Shown here in pieces: positions 1-9,121 of a stretch of DNA of 46,822 nt (position 1 is its first letter; every line of letters begins with the position of its first letter). The notes under the pieces were generated by a model, which was given only the letters and a program-made list of their open reading frames with translations, was not told where the DNA came from and ran no database searches. Source of the DNA: a candidate division FCPU426 bacterium. GTDB taxonomy: Bacteria; Oederibacteriota; Muellerivitia; Muellerivitales; Muellerivitaceae. The stretch is from contig JASHNQ010000064.1 of NCBI GenBank assembly GCA_030041545.1, forward strand, positions 1 to 46,822, read 5' to 3'. The translations under genes were made by a program, and so were the position numbers.

Positions 1-33
1 TATTCCTTAAAAACAGGGTTTTGTTAGAGTCTC
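1..33. repeat. Right end of a MITE-like element (cut by window edge)
   Basis: The first 33 bases match, with one small indel, the right end of the MITE-like element at 41326-41480. They include the terminal inverted repeat GGTTTTGTTAGAGTCTC and are followed by TTA, the same trinucleotide that flanks the complete copy. Only the right end lies in the window, so the rest of this copy should lie just outside it. Confidence 0.7.
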
Positions 34-86
34 TTAGTTTTCAGTGTGTGTTTTTACTGACACCTGACCCCCGATACCCGCCTCTA

Positions 87-797
87 TTACTCATTCCCCC
101 AATAAGCCACCAAATCCCCCACGAAAACCCCCGGGCCGTTTTCCTTAGCGGTTTCAAGCCCCAAGTCCAATTCGATGAGTTGGCGCATGAGGTTGTGGTT
201 CAGCCGGAAATCCGCCTTCAGGTTCAGGGTGGCCCGGACCTCGAAGTCGATCTTGATCTTCGGCAGGTTGGGCTTGGGCGGATAGGGGAAGGTGGCGTGA
301 ACCGCCCGGCTTTCATCGGCCCTGGGCGGCTTGTTGGACTTGGAGGCGTCGGTGGCCGCCACGATGCGGTACACCTTGACCGCGTTGGGGTCCCTCAGGT
401 TTCCCTGGATGGCCTTGAACCAGGCGGGATATTGGTCGGGCCCAATGGGGCAATAAATCATATCCAGGGGCTGCACCAAGGCCTTGCCGCCCTGGGAATC
501 GTCGTTGACCAGGACGCCGCTCACGAAAACCGGCTTGCCCTGCATGCCCTGCGCGGCCTGGAGGAAGGCCTGCCGTCCTCCGGCGTCCAGTTTGACCTTC
601 AGATCCAGGAAACCGCCGGGGTTGGCCGTTTTGTTGCGGTTGAGGAGATATTGCTTGTCGTCCGGGATGAACCGCGCCGCGAAATCCCCCTCGCTGGTGG
701 CGCCCGGCGCTCCCGTCAGTTGTCCCGGCGCGTTGGAAAGATAGGCGTTGGTGTCCACCAATGGACTCTTCTTGCCGAACATGTCGAGAAGCCCCAT
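87..797 (-). CDS. Hypothetical protein, 236 aa
   Basis: I do not recognise this family. The start is supported by a good ribosome binding site, GGGGAGGGTGCC directly before ATG. The protein is soluble, with no signal peptide or membrane segment. The middle (about residues 85-150) has the sound of a small beta-rich domain (VFVSGVLVND, VKVYRIVAATD). The C-terminal third (about 175-236) reads as an amphipathic beta/helix region (IKIDFEVRATLNLKADFRL). It stands alone on the minus strand with a divergent aldo/keto reductase upstream. Base composition is GC-rich like the host genes. No function is proposed. Confidence 0.7.
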   Translation of the reverse strand: MGLLDMFGKKSPLVDTNAYLSNAPGQLTGAPGATSEGDFAARFIPDDKQYLLNRNKTANPGGFLDLKVKLDAGGRQAFLQAAQGMQGKPVFVSGVLVNDDSQGGKALVQPLDMIYCPIGPDQYPAWFKAIQGNLRDPNAVKVYRIVAATDASKSNKPPRADESRAVHATFPYPPKPNLPKIKIDFEVRATLNLKADFRLNHNLMRQLIELDLGLETAKENGPGVFVGDLVAYWGNE

Positions 798-979
798 GGC
801 ACCCTCCCCAGGCTGAATTTATTTCTATTTTACACCCGGTTTCCGGGGTTGGAGTTTCCGTTTAGATGTCGTTGCGAGGTTCTTTGACCATGTCGTAATA
901 ATTGCTGTCATCCGGAGCCCCAGTCCCAATCCTCCTCCGCTAAAGCTACGGGGGACAAGTCAGGGCTTTGGGCGCCTGT

Positions 980-1003
980 CCCCCGAAGCCTTGGCGAAGG
1001 GGG
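980..1003. repeat. Intergenic REP-like palindrome, FGGQ family
   Basis: The gap 798-1105 has no gene. It holds a near-perfect palindrome, CCCCCGAAGCCTTGG followed by CGAAGGGGG. The same unit occurs twice inside the SPOR-protein gene (40205-40230 and 40268-40293), where it encodes PLRQGFGGQA. A related sequence, CCTCCGCTAAAGCTACGG, sits just before it at about 935-952. It is read as a dispersed repeat of the genome. Confidence 0.75.
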
Positions 1004-1105
1004 ATGGCAATCTCAGGTTGTTGCTTTGCCTTCCGATTTCCAGTGGATATTTCTTTCTTGGGGCGCGGTGGTTAAGATGAGCCTCCTTAAAAAAGGAGGT
1101 CCATC

Positions 1106-2103
<998 letters not shown>

Positions 2104-2104
2104 T

Positions 2105-2312
2105 CAGGTGTCAGGGTTCAGGTGTCAGGTCTTTGCAAAGGATGAAAGCCAAACCAAAAAATGTAAGCCGTTAGAAAGCCTAAACTGATACCTGATCCCT
2201 GACGCCTGATACCTTTAGTTGGTTTTTTTCATCCTTAGCTGAGACCTGACCCCTGATGCCTGGCTTTTCAGCTTTTGCTGACACCTGAGACCTGACATCG
2301 GATGCCTGTCAG
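2105..2312. repeat. Cluster of CAGGTGTCAGG-type repeats between two convergent genes
   Basis: The spacer after the aldo/keto reductase contains CAGGTGTCAGG at 2105-2115 and 2119-2129. It then has several inverted relatives such as ACCTGATCCCTGACGCCTGA and GAGACCTGACCCCTGATGCC up to 2312. A further relative lies at 57-80 (CTGACACCTGACCCC). Because both orientations are present, the transcript could fold into alternative stems between the two convergent genes. No protein is encoded here. Confidence 0.6.
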
Positions 2313-2318
2313 TTGTCG

Positions 2319-3080
2319 TTAACTGCCCTTCACGAATTGCGTCGCGGCGTTGCCGTAAAAAGTCATCGAGCCCGTATGGGCCAGCTGGCTTCGGAGGTCC
2401 ACCCAGATTTCGCCGCCCAGGTCCCGCCACCTGCGGCAGAAGCTGTAATCCTCGCTTAAATAGACCCCCGTCTCCTTATCGATCATGCAGTTGAAAAGCG
2501 CGGAGCGCCACGGACTGCCCCTTAAGGGGTCCTCCGCCTGGTTCTCCCGCGTGTAGCGCAGTTCGGGGTAGGCTTCGATCATTTTGACGAGCACTTGCCG
2601 CTGGATCATCAGGAAACCCGTCCCCGCGTAGCGCACCCGGGCGAACCCGTTCTTGTTCTCAATCTTGGCCGGGTCCTCGAATTCCAGCACGTAGGACAAG
2701 GCGGAGGATTCCAGGTTGGGCACCCCGGCTTTCACCATCGAGGCCACCCTTTTCCAGTCGATGCGCTTGGTGGGGTAAACCCCCGCCGCCATGTCCACGT
2801 TGAAGTCCAGGAGCCGGAACACCTGGGCCGGGTCATAGGCGATGTCCGCGTCGACGAAGAGCAGGTGGGTCCCCAGCTTGTTTTCCAGGAAGTGTCCCAC
2901 GATGTTCTGCCGGGCGCGGGTGATGAGGGCGTCCCCGGAGAGCAGGTTGACGCTCAGGTCGATGTCGCCCCGCTGCAGGCAGGCGTTCTGCAGCTTTAGG
3001 AGGGAGGTGGTGAAAAATTTGGTGACCATCCCGCCATAGCAGGGCGTTCCGACGACCAGGTGGGTCCGGAGTTCGGGCAT
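2319..3080 (-). CDS. Glycosyltransferase-like protein (GT-A fold)
   Basis: 253 aa protein whose N-terminus looks like a GT-A nucleotide-sugar transferase: HLVVGTPCYGG at the start, then the acidic motif HLLFVDADIAYD with Asp-Ala-Asp at residues 77-79, the usual metal and nucleotide-sugar site. The later motif YLSEDYSFCRRWRDLGGEIWV fits the C-terminal acceptor or catalytic region of family-2-like enzymes. There is no membrane segment. Such proteins are found in phages and polysaccharide loci, and target and donor are unknown. The gene is alone on its strand, and downstream lies a repeat cluster. The start ATG at 3080 has only a weak upstream ribosome binding site. Confidence 0.65.
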   Translation of the reverse strand: MPELRTHLVVGTPCYGGMVTKFFTTSLLKLQNACLQRGDIDLSVNLLSGDALITRARQNIVGHFLENKLGTHLLFVDADIAYDPAQVFRLLDFNVDMAAGVYPTKRIDWKRVASMVKAGVPNLESSALSYVLEFEDPAKIENKNGFARVRYAGTGFLMIQRQVLVKMIEAYPELRYTRENQAEDPLRGSPWRSALFNCMIDKETGVYLSEDYSFCRRWRDLGGEIWVDLRSQLAHTGSMTFYGNAATQFVKGS

Positions 3081-3228
3081 GGGCGTTATCTTAGCTGATT
3101 GGGTATGGGAGGAATCGGGAAAAATGCCCTCCCGGTTATATTACCGCTGGAAAAGGCGGGAGTAATTTTAACGGCGGGAGGTGTCCGGGCCCCTTTTCCG
3201 TTTTTAACGGTGCTTTTTCCAGTTTTTA

Positions 3229-3262
3229 CTTGTAAGAAAAACTACCAAGCTTTTCTTACAAG
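3229..3262. terminator. Perfect 12-bp inverted repeat, possible terminator
   Basis: CTTGTAAGAAAA (3229-3240) and TTTTCTTACAAG (3251-3262) form a perfect 12-bp stem with a 10-nt loop, just downstream of the decayed minus-strand gene at 3284-3569. The stem is AT-rich and there is no long T-run on either strand, so intrinsic termination is possible but not certain. Confidence 0.5.
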
Positions 3263-3283
3263 GCCTTTTGCCTTAAAAAAGCT

Positions 3284-3569
3284 TCATTCATCCTTCACAA
3301 TGGGTTCATTTACCGTGTCGATAACGTCCGAATGGACTTCCAGGTAGAACCACTCATCGAACATTTTCTCATTGCGGTTCTTGGGTCAATGGTCCTCGTC
3401 GGTGTACCACGCTTCCAACGATTCCTCGAAGATGTCCATTTGGATATGCCTGACCTGCTTGCGGGCTTCCTCATTGGAGTCGAATTCAGGGACCAACAGG
3501 ATTCGAGTTGATCCAGTCCACGAAAGGCTGTTTGGCCTTAACGACCACAACTTGCCGGTTGATGTTCAT
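3284..3569 (-). pseudogene. Decayed small gene of a ~95-aa hypothetical family
   Basis: Reading the minus strand from ATG 3569 gives MNINRQVVVVKAKQPFVDW and continues for about 20 codons. It then needs a frameshift (near 3505-3510) to continue as LVPEFDSNEEARKQVRHIQ and EESLEAWYTDEDH. An in-frame TGA then stands where a Trp codon (TGG) would be expected before PKNRNEKMFDEWFYLEVHSDV. The pattern WYTDExxWPxNR fits a small conserved hypothetical family known to me from many bacteria; its function is unknown. Two independent lesions (a frameshift and a nonsense codon) make this a pseudogene. I infer the ancestral reading frame by eye. Confidence 0.7.
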
Positions 3570-3607
3570 AATGCGTTCCCCAAAGTCCTGGCCAAAAATC
3601 CCGTTAA

Positions 3608-3689
3608 CTGCCGATAAGATGCCGATAAACCGCCGATAAAATTTACCCGAAAATTCTGAGCTAATCTCATATAGGCCATATATGAGATT
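3608..3689. promoter_or_regulatory. Short direct repeats and an 11-bp inverted repeat upstream of the pseudogene
   Basis: Three near-tandem copies of GCCGATAA lie at about 3610-3638. They are followed by a perfect inverted repeat, AATCTCATATA (3663-3673) and TATATGAGATT (3679-3689), with a 5-nt centre. It lies upstream of the decayed small gene and downstream of the fic gene, so it may be an old operator or a fic terminator hairpin. No T-run follows it on the minus strand. Confidence 0.4.
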
Positions 3690-3780
3690 GTATTAGATTA
3701 GGTCTGCCTCACAGCCGATCCTTTAATGACGAAGTTCCTTATTAAAGGTTAAGGCCTTGACTTTTACTAAAAAAATTTCT

Positions 3781-4860
3781 TCAGTTGGACAGAATCTTTA
3801 TCAATCCCTGGTTGAGATACAACTTTTCCCGCCCGATTTTTTTCGGTTTTAGAAGACCTAGCTTGGCGAGCATCTGGAGATACTTGGAGGCCGTTTCACG
3901 CTTGGCGATCCCGCTCTTCACCAAGATATCGATCCGGCAATAGGGCTGTTTGAAGATGCTTTCCACCAACTCTATGGAATAAACCGATTTGGGAAGTTTA
4001 CCCTGGCATAAAACCCCGGCCTTGTCGAAAGCATCCTTTATTTCCCTTATCTTCTGCGTAGTCCAATGCGAGGTGTCCTTCACGGCATCCAGCATATAAA
4101 GGACCCATTCCTCCCATTCACCCCTCTGGGTCACCCCGGACAGGAGGGAATAATATTTCGATTTGTTCCTGACGATATACCGGCTCAAGTACAGGACGGG
4201 TAGGTCCAGCAGGCCCTTTTCAACCAGGTAGAGGATATTGATGATGCGGCCCGTCCTTCCATTCCCGTCCGAAAAGGGATGGATTGCCTCGAATTGGTAA
4301 TGGACCAGGGCCATCTTCACCAGTGGGTCCAAATTCTCTTCCTCGTGGATAAACCTTTCCAGGGATGACAAATGGCCAAGGATAACCTTCTCACCCTCCG
4401 GGGGCGTATAAAGCACCTCGCCCGTTCCAAGGTTCTTGATGGCCGTTCCCGGAATCCTCCGGACCTTCATATCCATGTCTTTAATGGTGCTGCAAATTTC
4501 CGTGAAAATATTAAGGCTCAAGGGCTTTGATTTGATCGCCTCAAAACCAGTCCACAAGGCATGCCTATACCGAAGAACTTCCTTGGTTTGCGGGTCCGCG
4601 CCTTTCTCGTTCAATTCCGCCTTGAAGAGGTTGTCTTGGGTGGTCACGATATTCTCGATCTCGGAACTAGCCTTGGCTTCCTGTAGAGGGATGGAATTGA
4701 CCATTAATTCCGGATTGGGAATCAATTCGCTGACACCTTTCAATTCCGCGAGGGACCGGTGGGCCCCCACCGTCGCCTTTAAAATGGCCTTGGTTTCCAA
4801 TTCCATCTTTGGAGGGAGTGGCGGAAGGTCGTTATAGGGTTTGGCTCGGTTGAACGGCAT
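3781..4860 (-). CDS. Fic family protein with C-terminal winged helix
   Basis: Fic enzymes transfer AMP (or another NMP) to hydroxyl side chains of target proteins. This 359-aa protein has an N-terminal Fic_N region (residues 1-80) carrying SSEIEN (65-70), which matches the inhibitory motif [S/T]xxxE[G/N] of self-inhibited class II Fic proteins. The catalytic loop HPFSDGNGRTGR (194-205) keeps the essential His and both phosphate-binding residues. The C-terminus (about 300-359, IDILVKSGIAKRETASKYL) is a winged-helix domain, as in the Shewanella SoFic type. The start is set by GGAGG eight bases before ATG. Two TGTCGA inverted repeats directly upstream (4881-4941) suggest autoregulation through the winged helix. 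It is a stand-alone gene in AT-richer DNA than the host. Confidence 0.9.
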   Translation of the reverse strand: MPFNRAKPYNDLPPLPPKMELETKAILKATVGAHRSLAELKGVSELIPNPELMVNSIPLQEAKASSEIENIVTTQDNLFKAELNEKGADPQTKEVLRYRHALWTGFEAIKSKPLSLNIFTEICSTIKDMDMKVRRIPGTAIKNLGTGEVLYTPPEGEKVILGHLSSLERFIHEEENLDPLVKMALVHYQFEAIHPFSDGNGRTGRIINILYLVEKGLLDLPVLYLSRYIVRNKSKYYSLLSGVTQRGEWEEWVLYMLDAVKDTSHWTTQKIREIKDAFDKAGVLCQGKLPKSVYSIELVESIFKQPYCRIDILVKSGIAKRETASKYLQMLAKLGLLKPKKIGREKLYLNQGLIKILSN

Positions 4861-4880
4861 GGTTCCTCCAAAAAGGAATA

Positions 4881-4941
4881 TGTCGATAGAATCGACAGGT
4901 CAGCCATTATATGTCGAAAATATTAAAAATAATCGACATAT
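4881..4941 (-). promoter_or_regulatory. Paired TGTCGA operators upstream of fic
   Basis: Two inverted repeats share the half-site TGTCGA. TGTCGAT-aga-ATCGACA lies at 4881-4897, and ATATGTCGA (4909-4917) pairs with TCGACATAT (4933-4941). A weaker TCGT/ACGA pair follows near 4949-4962. They lie 20-80 bp before the fic start, where a promoter is expected, so a repressor, plausibly the winged-helix domain of Fic itself, may bind here. The function is inference. Confidence 0.6.
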
Positions 4942-4974
4942 TAAAAAATCGTAAAAAACGACCTTCGAGGAGCG

Positions 4975-5468
<494 letters not shown>

Positions 5469-5488
5469 TCATTATTGCTGTTGATCTT

Positions 5489-6304
5489 TTATAAAACCAA
5501 GCCAAGAAAGGCGTTTATTTTTTCAAAAGCGTCCCGGCGGATTCTTTCCATTTCTTGTTGGTTCACATTATCCTTTTCATAAGACTTTGCGACTTGTCCA
5601 GGGCCGACGTGCTCTATGGTTAAAAAGGCTTTTCTTATTTTTTCCAATCCTTCACGCACCAGTTTATTACTCTTGAAATCTTCAAACTCCTTGGCCAGGC
5701 CCTCAAATCCCCCTGGATAATTTGAGACGCAATAATAAACGTCATAGGCGTCTTTATCTTTAATACGGTCGGCCAAGGCCATACCCTTCATGACCATAAA
5801 GGAAACGATTGAAGCGACACGAATGTTCACCTCGTCCTTATCCCCACTTGGGAGAATACCCCGCACTGTTATATTCAAGGGATTCTCAAAAGCCAAGTCC
5901 GAGCCCCTTGTCTTCCGGGCCTTTAAGTTTTGTATCTTTTGATGCCGGTGGCCTTTTCCCGTCCCGGAATATTCCCCGGCCAGGAGATCCACAAAAACGG
6001 TTATTTCTCCAATGGATTTTTCGAACCGAAACTCCGTCTTTTTATCCTTAACATAACCGCTATTCAAAAGAAGCTTTTCAATCTTTTGGTAGCCGGCTTT
6101 ATGAAGGTGCTTGTGATCCAGCGCCAGGTCAACATCAGTGCTTCCAATATGATGCTCTTTGGCCTTTGGCAAAATAAAAGTGGGAACCCATCCCCCAACC
6201 AAAACGATGCTTTCCCGGTATTCTCCGAGCAAATGGCAGACCTCGATCAGGACCGAACGGGCGGCCGCGACAGCCTCTTCGCTATAATCGTATTGCTTTA
6301 CCAT
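5489..6304 (-). CDS. AbiEii-like nucleotidyltransferase toxin
   Basis: Predicted toxin of a type IV (AbiE-like) toxin-antitoxin pair, 271 aa, of the DNA polymerase beta-like nucleotidyltransferase fold. Visible motifs are GGW at residues 37-39, GSTDVDLALD at 54-63 supplying the metal-binding Asp-x-Asp, and DKDAYDVYYC near residue 185, the K/D-Y-D motif of the AbiEii group. AbiEii/MenT-type enzymes add nucleotides, in studied cases to tRNA acceptor ends, and so stop growth during phage infection. The start codon overlaps the end of the preceding gene by 7 bases, so toxin and putative antitoxin are co-transcribed and coupled. The length fits the family. The exact substrate cannot be told. Confidence 0.83.
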   Translation of the reverse strand: MVKQYDYSEEAVAAARSVLIEVCHLLGEYRESIVLVGGWVPTFILPKAKEHHIGSTDVDLALDHKHLHKAGYQKIEKLLLNSGYVKDKKTEFRFEKSIGEITVFVDLLAGEYSGTGKGHRHQKIQNLKARKTRGSDLAFENPLNITVRGILPSGDKDEVNIRVASIVSFMVMKGMALADRIKDKDAYDVYYCVSNYPGGFEGLAKEFEDFKSNKLVREGLEKIRKAFLTIEHVGPGQVAKSYEKDNVNQQEMERIRRDAFEKINAFLGLVL

Positions 6305-7383
6305 TGCTTTATAATAACCTCGTTGAACAGCGCTTCTGCCCCGTCTTTTCCGCGTCCGCCCATTGTGATTAAATCCAAATACAATTGAATCGAAGAGACG
6401 ATCGGGACGTTTTTAAAATATTGGCAATTATAAAAAACCCCTTCGTCATAGGGCTTGACGAGAAACACGTTGTCGCCGCTTTCCACCCGTTTCAAGCCCA
6501 ATCGCGGTATCCAAAATTCGACATCATCGACATAGAGGCTAACCGTATGGCTTCTGACATACGGGAAAATAAAGTTCGCTCCGGCGTAACCCGTCAGCGC
6601 GAAACGATTATTAAACCCAAGAACTTTCGTTCCAACGGAATTCCCGGCCAGAACATTCATTTGTTCCTCAAACGACTTAAGCGAATAAAAGGGCTCGATG
6701 AAATTATCCCGTATATAGCTGTAATGACTCACCCATTCCGTTAACAACTCCTTAGGTTCGGTTAACTTAATCCCTTCCTTGGAAACCGAAATCCATTCGC
6801 GGTAATCCAACAAATTCTTAACGTTGGATACCTGCCCCATGCTTACGGACGCTTCCTTGGAAAGTTCTTGAACCGTCCATGTTTTTTTAGGTTGGTTTAA
6901 GAGGACGCGCAAAACACGGGAAGATTTTGGAGAAAACAAGGTCCGCAAGTCCCGCCGTATATTAAACGGATTGGGAACGCCTTTATATTCGATAAAAACC
7001 TCATCGAACGCCAACCGGCAATTCCCCGCTAAATCCAGAACGCCGATATTGGCTTTCTGGCATATTTCAGCCGCCCTATCCGAAATATATGGCGCTACCA
7101 GGACACCGTAAGAATTGGAGTAGTTTTTAAGGTAGTCTTGAATTTGGTGGATTGCTCTCAACGCCTCTCGAGGTTGGCCATTGTTTTTAACTTCAAAGAG
7201 GATTGTTTTAGGCCCATTCGGCCTTCGGAGCCTGAGAACGAAGTCAGGCCCCAGGGTATTGCCATCTGCCCTTTTCAAGAGAATGTGCGTATCGGGGATG
7301 CTTTGAAAACGCTCGCCAATCACTTTTTCGGCGTTTTTAAGCAAATCATCTAGATTTAACATCGGATTTATTAGTTTCAGCAT
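6298..7383 (-). CDS. AbiEi-like antitoxin with nuclease-fold N-terminus and winged helix
   Basis: 361 aa, upstream and overlapping partner of the AbiEii-like gene. The N-terminal ~140 residues look like a PD-(D/E)xK nuclease fold (Asp47 in GPDFVLRL, EVK at 64-66 in ILFEVKN). Next comes a winged helix (about 160-205: WTVQELSKEASVSMGQVSN) and a C-terminal domain as in AbiEi family antitoxins. AbiEi proteins repress their own operon by binding inverted repeats, and such a repeat overlaps the promoter here (7371-7414). The first ATG at 7383 lies only about two bases from the predicted transcription start, so the mRNA may be leaderless. The in-frame ATG at 7362 is the alternative. Codon use is AT-rich compared with the host flank. 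Confidence 0.78.
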   Translation of the reverse strand: MLKLINPMLNLDDLLKNAEKVIGERFQSIPDTHILLKRADGNTLGPDFVLRLRRPNGPKTILFEVKNNGQPREALRAIHQIQDYLKNYSNSYGVLVAPYISDRAAEICQKANIGVLDLAGNCRLAFDEVFIEYKGVPNPFNIRRDLRTLFSPKSSRVLRVLLNQPKKTWTVQELSKEASVSMGQVSNVKNLLDYREWISVSKEGIKLTEPKELLTEWVSHYSYIRDNFIEPFYSLKSFEEQMNVLAGNSVGTKVLGFNNRFALTGYAGANFIFPYVRSHTVSLYVDDVEFWIPRLGLKRVESGDNVFLVKPYDEGVFYNCQYFKNVPIVSSIQLYLDLITMGGRGKDGAEALFNEVIIKQW

Positions 7384-7420
7384 TTGTTGAAAGTATATTT
7401 TTTAGTGAAACTAAAGTCAA
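7371..7420 (-). promoter_or_regulatory. Promoter and operator of the first AbiE-type pair
   Basis: On the minus strand a near-consensus sigma-70 promoter is present: TTGACT (7420-7415), a 17-bp spacer, and TATACT (7397-7392). A perfect 9-bp inverted repeat, TTAGTTTCA (7371-7379) and TGAAACTAA (7406-7414), has one arm in the spacer and the other in the start of the gene. This is the arrangement expected for autorepression by AbiEi. Confidence 0.75.
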
Positions 7421-7524
7421 TAATCCTTATTTTTTACATATTTAAATTTATAAAACCTCAATATCTGCCAAGGAATCGGCTTCCGATATCGTGAACTTGC
7501 CAACCATGGAAAACCATGGGCACA

Positions 7525-7576
7525 AAAAAGAGCCTTTGCCTGCCGGGTTTATAAAACCCTTACAGGCAAAGGCTTT
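7525..7576 (-). terminator. Displaced host terminator of tRNA-Asp
   Basis: AGCCTTTGCCTG (7531-7542) and CAGGCAAAGGCT (7563-7574) form a 12-bp stem with an inner GGGTTT/AACCC extension. On the minus strand a T-run follows (complement of 7524-7529). The same design, with related sequence, stands beside the intact tRNA-Asp at 28357-28411. It is read as the original tRNA terminator, separated from its gene by the element. The rest of 7384-7751 has no gene apart from the att core. Confidence 0.75.
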
Positions 7577-7603
7577 TAAAATCATGCCAGTGGCATGAAT
7601 TTG

Positions 7604-7650
7604 AATGGCGGGGTTGACGGGGCTCGAACCCGCGACCTCCTGCGTGACAG
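7604..7650 (-). other. att core, distal copy: 3' half of tRNA-Asp
   Basis: These 47 bases are identical to 28442-28488. On the minus strand they run from the anticodon loop of tRNA-Asp(GTC) through the T-arm, acceptor and CCA end. Identity ends exactly at the anticodon stem, where the sequence turns into GGTCCG-N12-CGGACC, a small hairpin inside the element. It is not a functional tRNA. Confidence 0.93.
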
Positions 7651-7736
7651 CGGTCCGAAATTTTTCGAGCGGACCTTCTAAAACCATTACAGCACAACAC
7701 TAAACTTCACTCTCGACTTCCAACAACCAAGGCCAT

Positions 7737-7758
7737 CGTCCTATTCGTGTCCTATCCC
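7737..7758. other. Tandem TCCTAT motifs, candidate integrase arm sites (left)
   Basis: CGTCCTATTCGTGTCCTAT presents two direct copies of TCCTAT about 90-105 bp inside the left att core, overlapping the int stop codon. Two tandem copies (GTGTCCTATCGGTGTCCTA) occur at 28282-28300 inside the right core, and one more at 28125-28134. Paired direct repeats on both sides of a core are typical of arm-type sites of tyrosine integrases. The assignment is inference. Confidence 0.5.
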
Positions 7759-8870
7759 TTGGCCGGTGCGGTTTTCCTCTCCTCGGCGAGCGAGTTCGAG
7801 AATTTCTCCACCTGCTTCAAGGCGTCCACACGGTCCTTCCGGTCGATCCGGTTGTACCGTTTGAACATGGCGTAGGTCTTATGCCCCGATATGGACATGA
7901 TGACCGAGTCGTTCACCCCCGCCTTCCTCAGGTTCGTCACCGCGCAATGCCTCAGGTCGTGGAACCGGAAATTCTCGATCCCCGCCTCGCGCCTCGCGTT
8001 GTGGAAAGCGGTCTTAATATCGTCCATCAGCGTGCCCTTATGGGTGAACACATAGGGGCTTCCAAGGGTCTTGGGGATGCGTTTCAGGAGCTCCACCAGC
8101 GTATCCGTCAACGGCACTTCCCGCTTTTCCTCGGTCTTGGTGTCGGCGGCTTCCAGGTTGATCACCTTGTTCTGGAAGTCCACCTGCTCCCACCTTAAGC
8201 CAAGGATTTCGCCTTTGCGCATCCCCGTCCAATAAGCCATCTGGACGATGGTGCTGATCCGGGGGGAGCACTTCGACAAGAAAACCTCGTACTCCTCCTG
8301 GCTCAAGACGCGGTCACGGGATGATTCCTTGAAGGGCCGCACCCTCTGGATCGGGTTCTTCTCCAACAAACCGTTCATCACGGCCCGATTCAGGATGCAC
8401 TTGAGGACCCCCAGGTCCCGGTTGATGGTGCTGTTTGCCAGCGGCTTCCCATACCGGGTGAGGCCAGGGGCCTGGCTCCCCGCTTTCCTCCGATGGGACA
8501 ACCAGCCTTCCACGAGGTCCGGGGTGAAGGTCTTCAAGAGCCTGTTTCCGAAATAGGCCCTGAGCCGGTCCACCATCTGGATGTCGTTGTCGTAGGTCTT
8601 CCGCCTAGCCTCGGAATAACCCAGCCACGAATCCGTCGCCTCGAAAAAGGTCGCTTCCGGTTTGCCCTCGGCCAGGAACTTGCCCGTCACGATTTCTTGC
8701 ATGTGCTTGGCAAGGATCAACTTGGCCTGGGCAAAAGGTATCTGTCCCAACCGGACCCTTTTGCGCTTCCTGCCTCCTCCTGCTTCCGTCGCTAAATTGT
8801 AATCAAGGAAATACCCCTTATCGTCCTTGCGGAGGAATTGGGGCAATCCATTGACATTAGGTCTACTCAT
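7752..8870 (-). CDS. int: Tyrosine recombinase integrase
   Basis: 372 aa phage/ICE-type site-specific integrase that would cut and rejoin DNA at the tRNA-Asp att sites. The N-terminal ~60 residues resemble an arm-binding region, residues 75-170 a SAM-like core-binding domain (FFEATDSWLGYSEARRKT), and 185-355 the catalytic domain. All key residues are visible: Arg218 in TGMRKGE, His304 and Arg307 in HDLRH, His330 in SGHKT and Tyr339 in FKRYN. It lies 101 bp from the distal att core and reads towards it. It follows the excisionase-like gene with two bases between them, so it is the last gene of the mobility operon. It is GC-rich, unlike the cargo. Confidence 0.95.
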   Translation of the reverse strand: MSRPNVNGLPQFLRKDDKGYFLDYNLATEAGGGRKRKRVRLGQIPFAQAKLILAKHMQEIVTGKFLAEGKPEATFFEATDSWLGYSEARRKTYDNDIQMVDRLRAYFGNRLLKTFTPDLVEGWLSHRRKAGSQAPGLTRYGKPLANSTINRDLGVLKCILNRAVMNGLLEKNPIQRVRPFKESSRDRVLSQEEYEVFLSKCSPRISTIVQMAYWTGMRKGEILGLRWEQVDFQNKVINLEAADTKTEEKREVPLTDTLVELLKRIPKTLGSPYVFTHKGTLMDDIKTAFHNARREAGIENFRFHDLRHCAVTNLRKAGVNDSVIMSISGHKTYAMFKRYNRIDRKDRVDALKQVEKFSNSLAEERKTAPAKG

Positions 8871-8872
8871 AA

Positions 8873-9121
8873 CTACCTCCTAATGTCCCCAGCACCTGGC
8901 ATTGTATCAAAAGCCAAGGGAAGGGGTTTCTGGAAAACCCTCAGGAAAATGGAATGCCAAATCCTGGGGTGCCTGCCCACCTTCACGAAAGGAAGAATCC
9001 CCGTCTGCCGCCAGTAGCGGACGGTATTGGTCGGCACCTTGGCCAGCTCGGCCACCTGGCTATCCGACATCAGGTAATCCCGGCTCATATTCCTGCGGTC
9101 GCTTCTGCGGCGTTCCGTCAT
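8873..9121 (-). CDS. Excisionase/AlpA-like MerR-type HTH protein
   Basis: 82 aa small basic DNA-binding protein. Residues 17-50 (YLMSDSQVAELAKVPTNTVR, then YWRQTGILPFVKVGRHPRIW) are a MerR/Xis-type winged helix-turn-helix as in excisionases and AlpA. In integrative elements such proteins direct excision or control int. It starts inside the stop codon of the preceding ORF (ATGA overlap at 9118-9121) and ends two bases before int, which supports translational coupling with the integrase. The basic N-terminus (TERRRSDRRNMSRDY) could give a later start at the internal Met of MSRDY. Confidence 0.8.
   Translation of the reverse strand: MTERRRSDRRNMSRDYLMSDSQVAELAKVPTNTVRYWRQTGILPFVKVGRHPRIWHSIFLRVFQKPLPLAFDTMPGAGDIRR

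Noticed and set aside
21-887. Long plus-strand open frame of 288 codons
   Set aside because: It is antisense to the minus-strand gene 87-797, which has a strong ribosome binding site. The translation is low-complexity Gly/Val/Leu-rich, as is common for shadows in GC-rich DNA.
2105-2312. Possible CRISPR or tandem repeat array of CAGGTGTCAGG
   Set aside because: Unit spacing and orientation are irregular and the units are too short. It is better described as a cluster of degenerate inverted repeats.
7448-7687. Open frame over the att core, 79 codons
   Set aside because: It runs through the tRNA fragment and terminator and is a chance frame.
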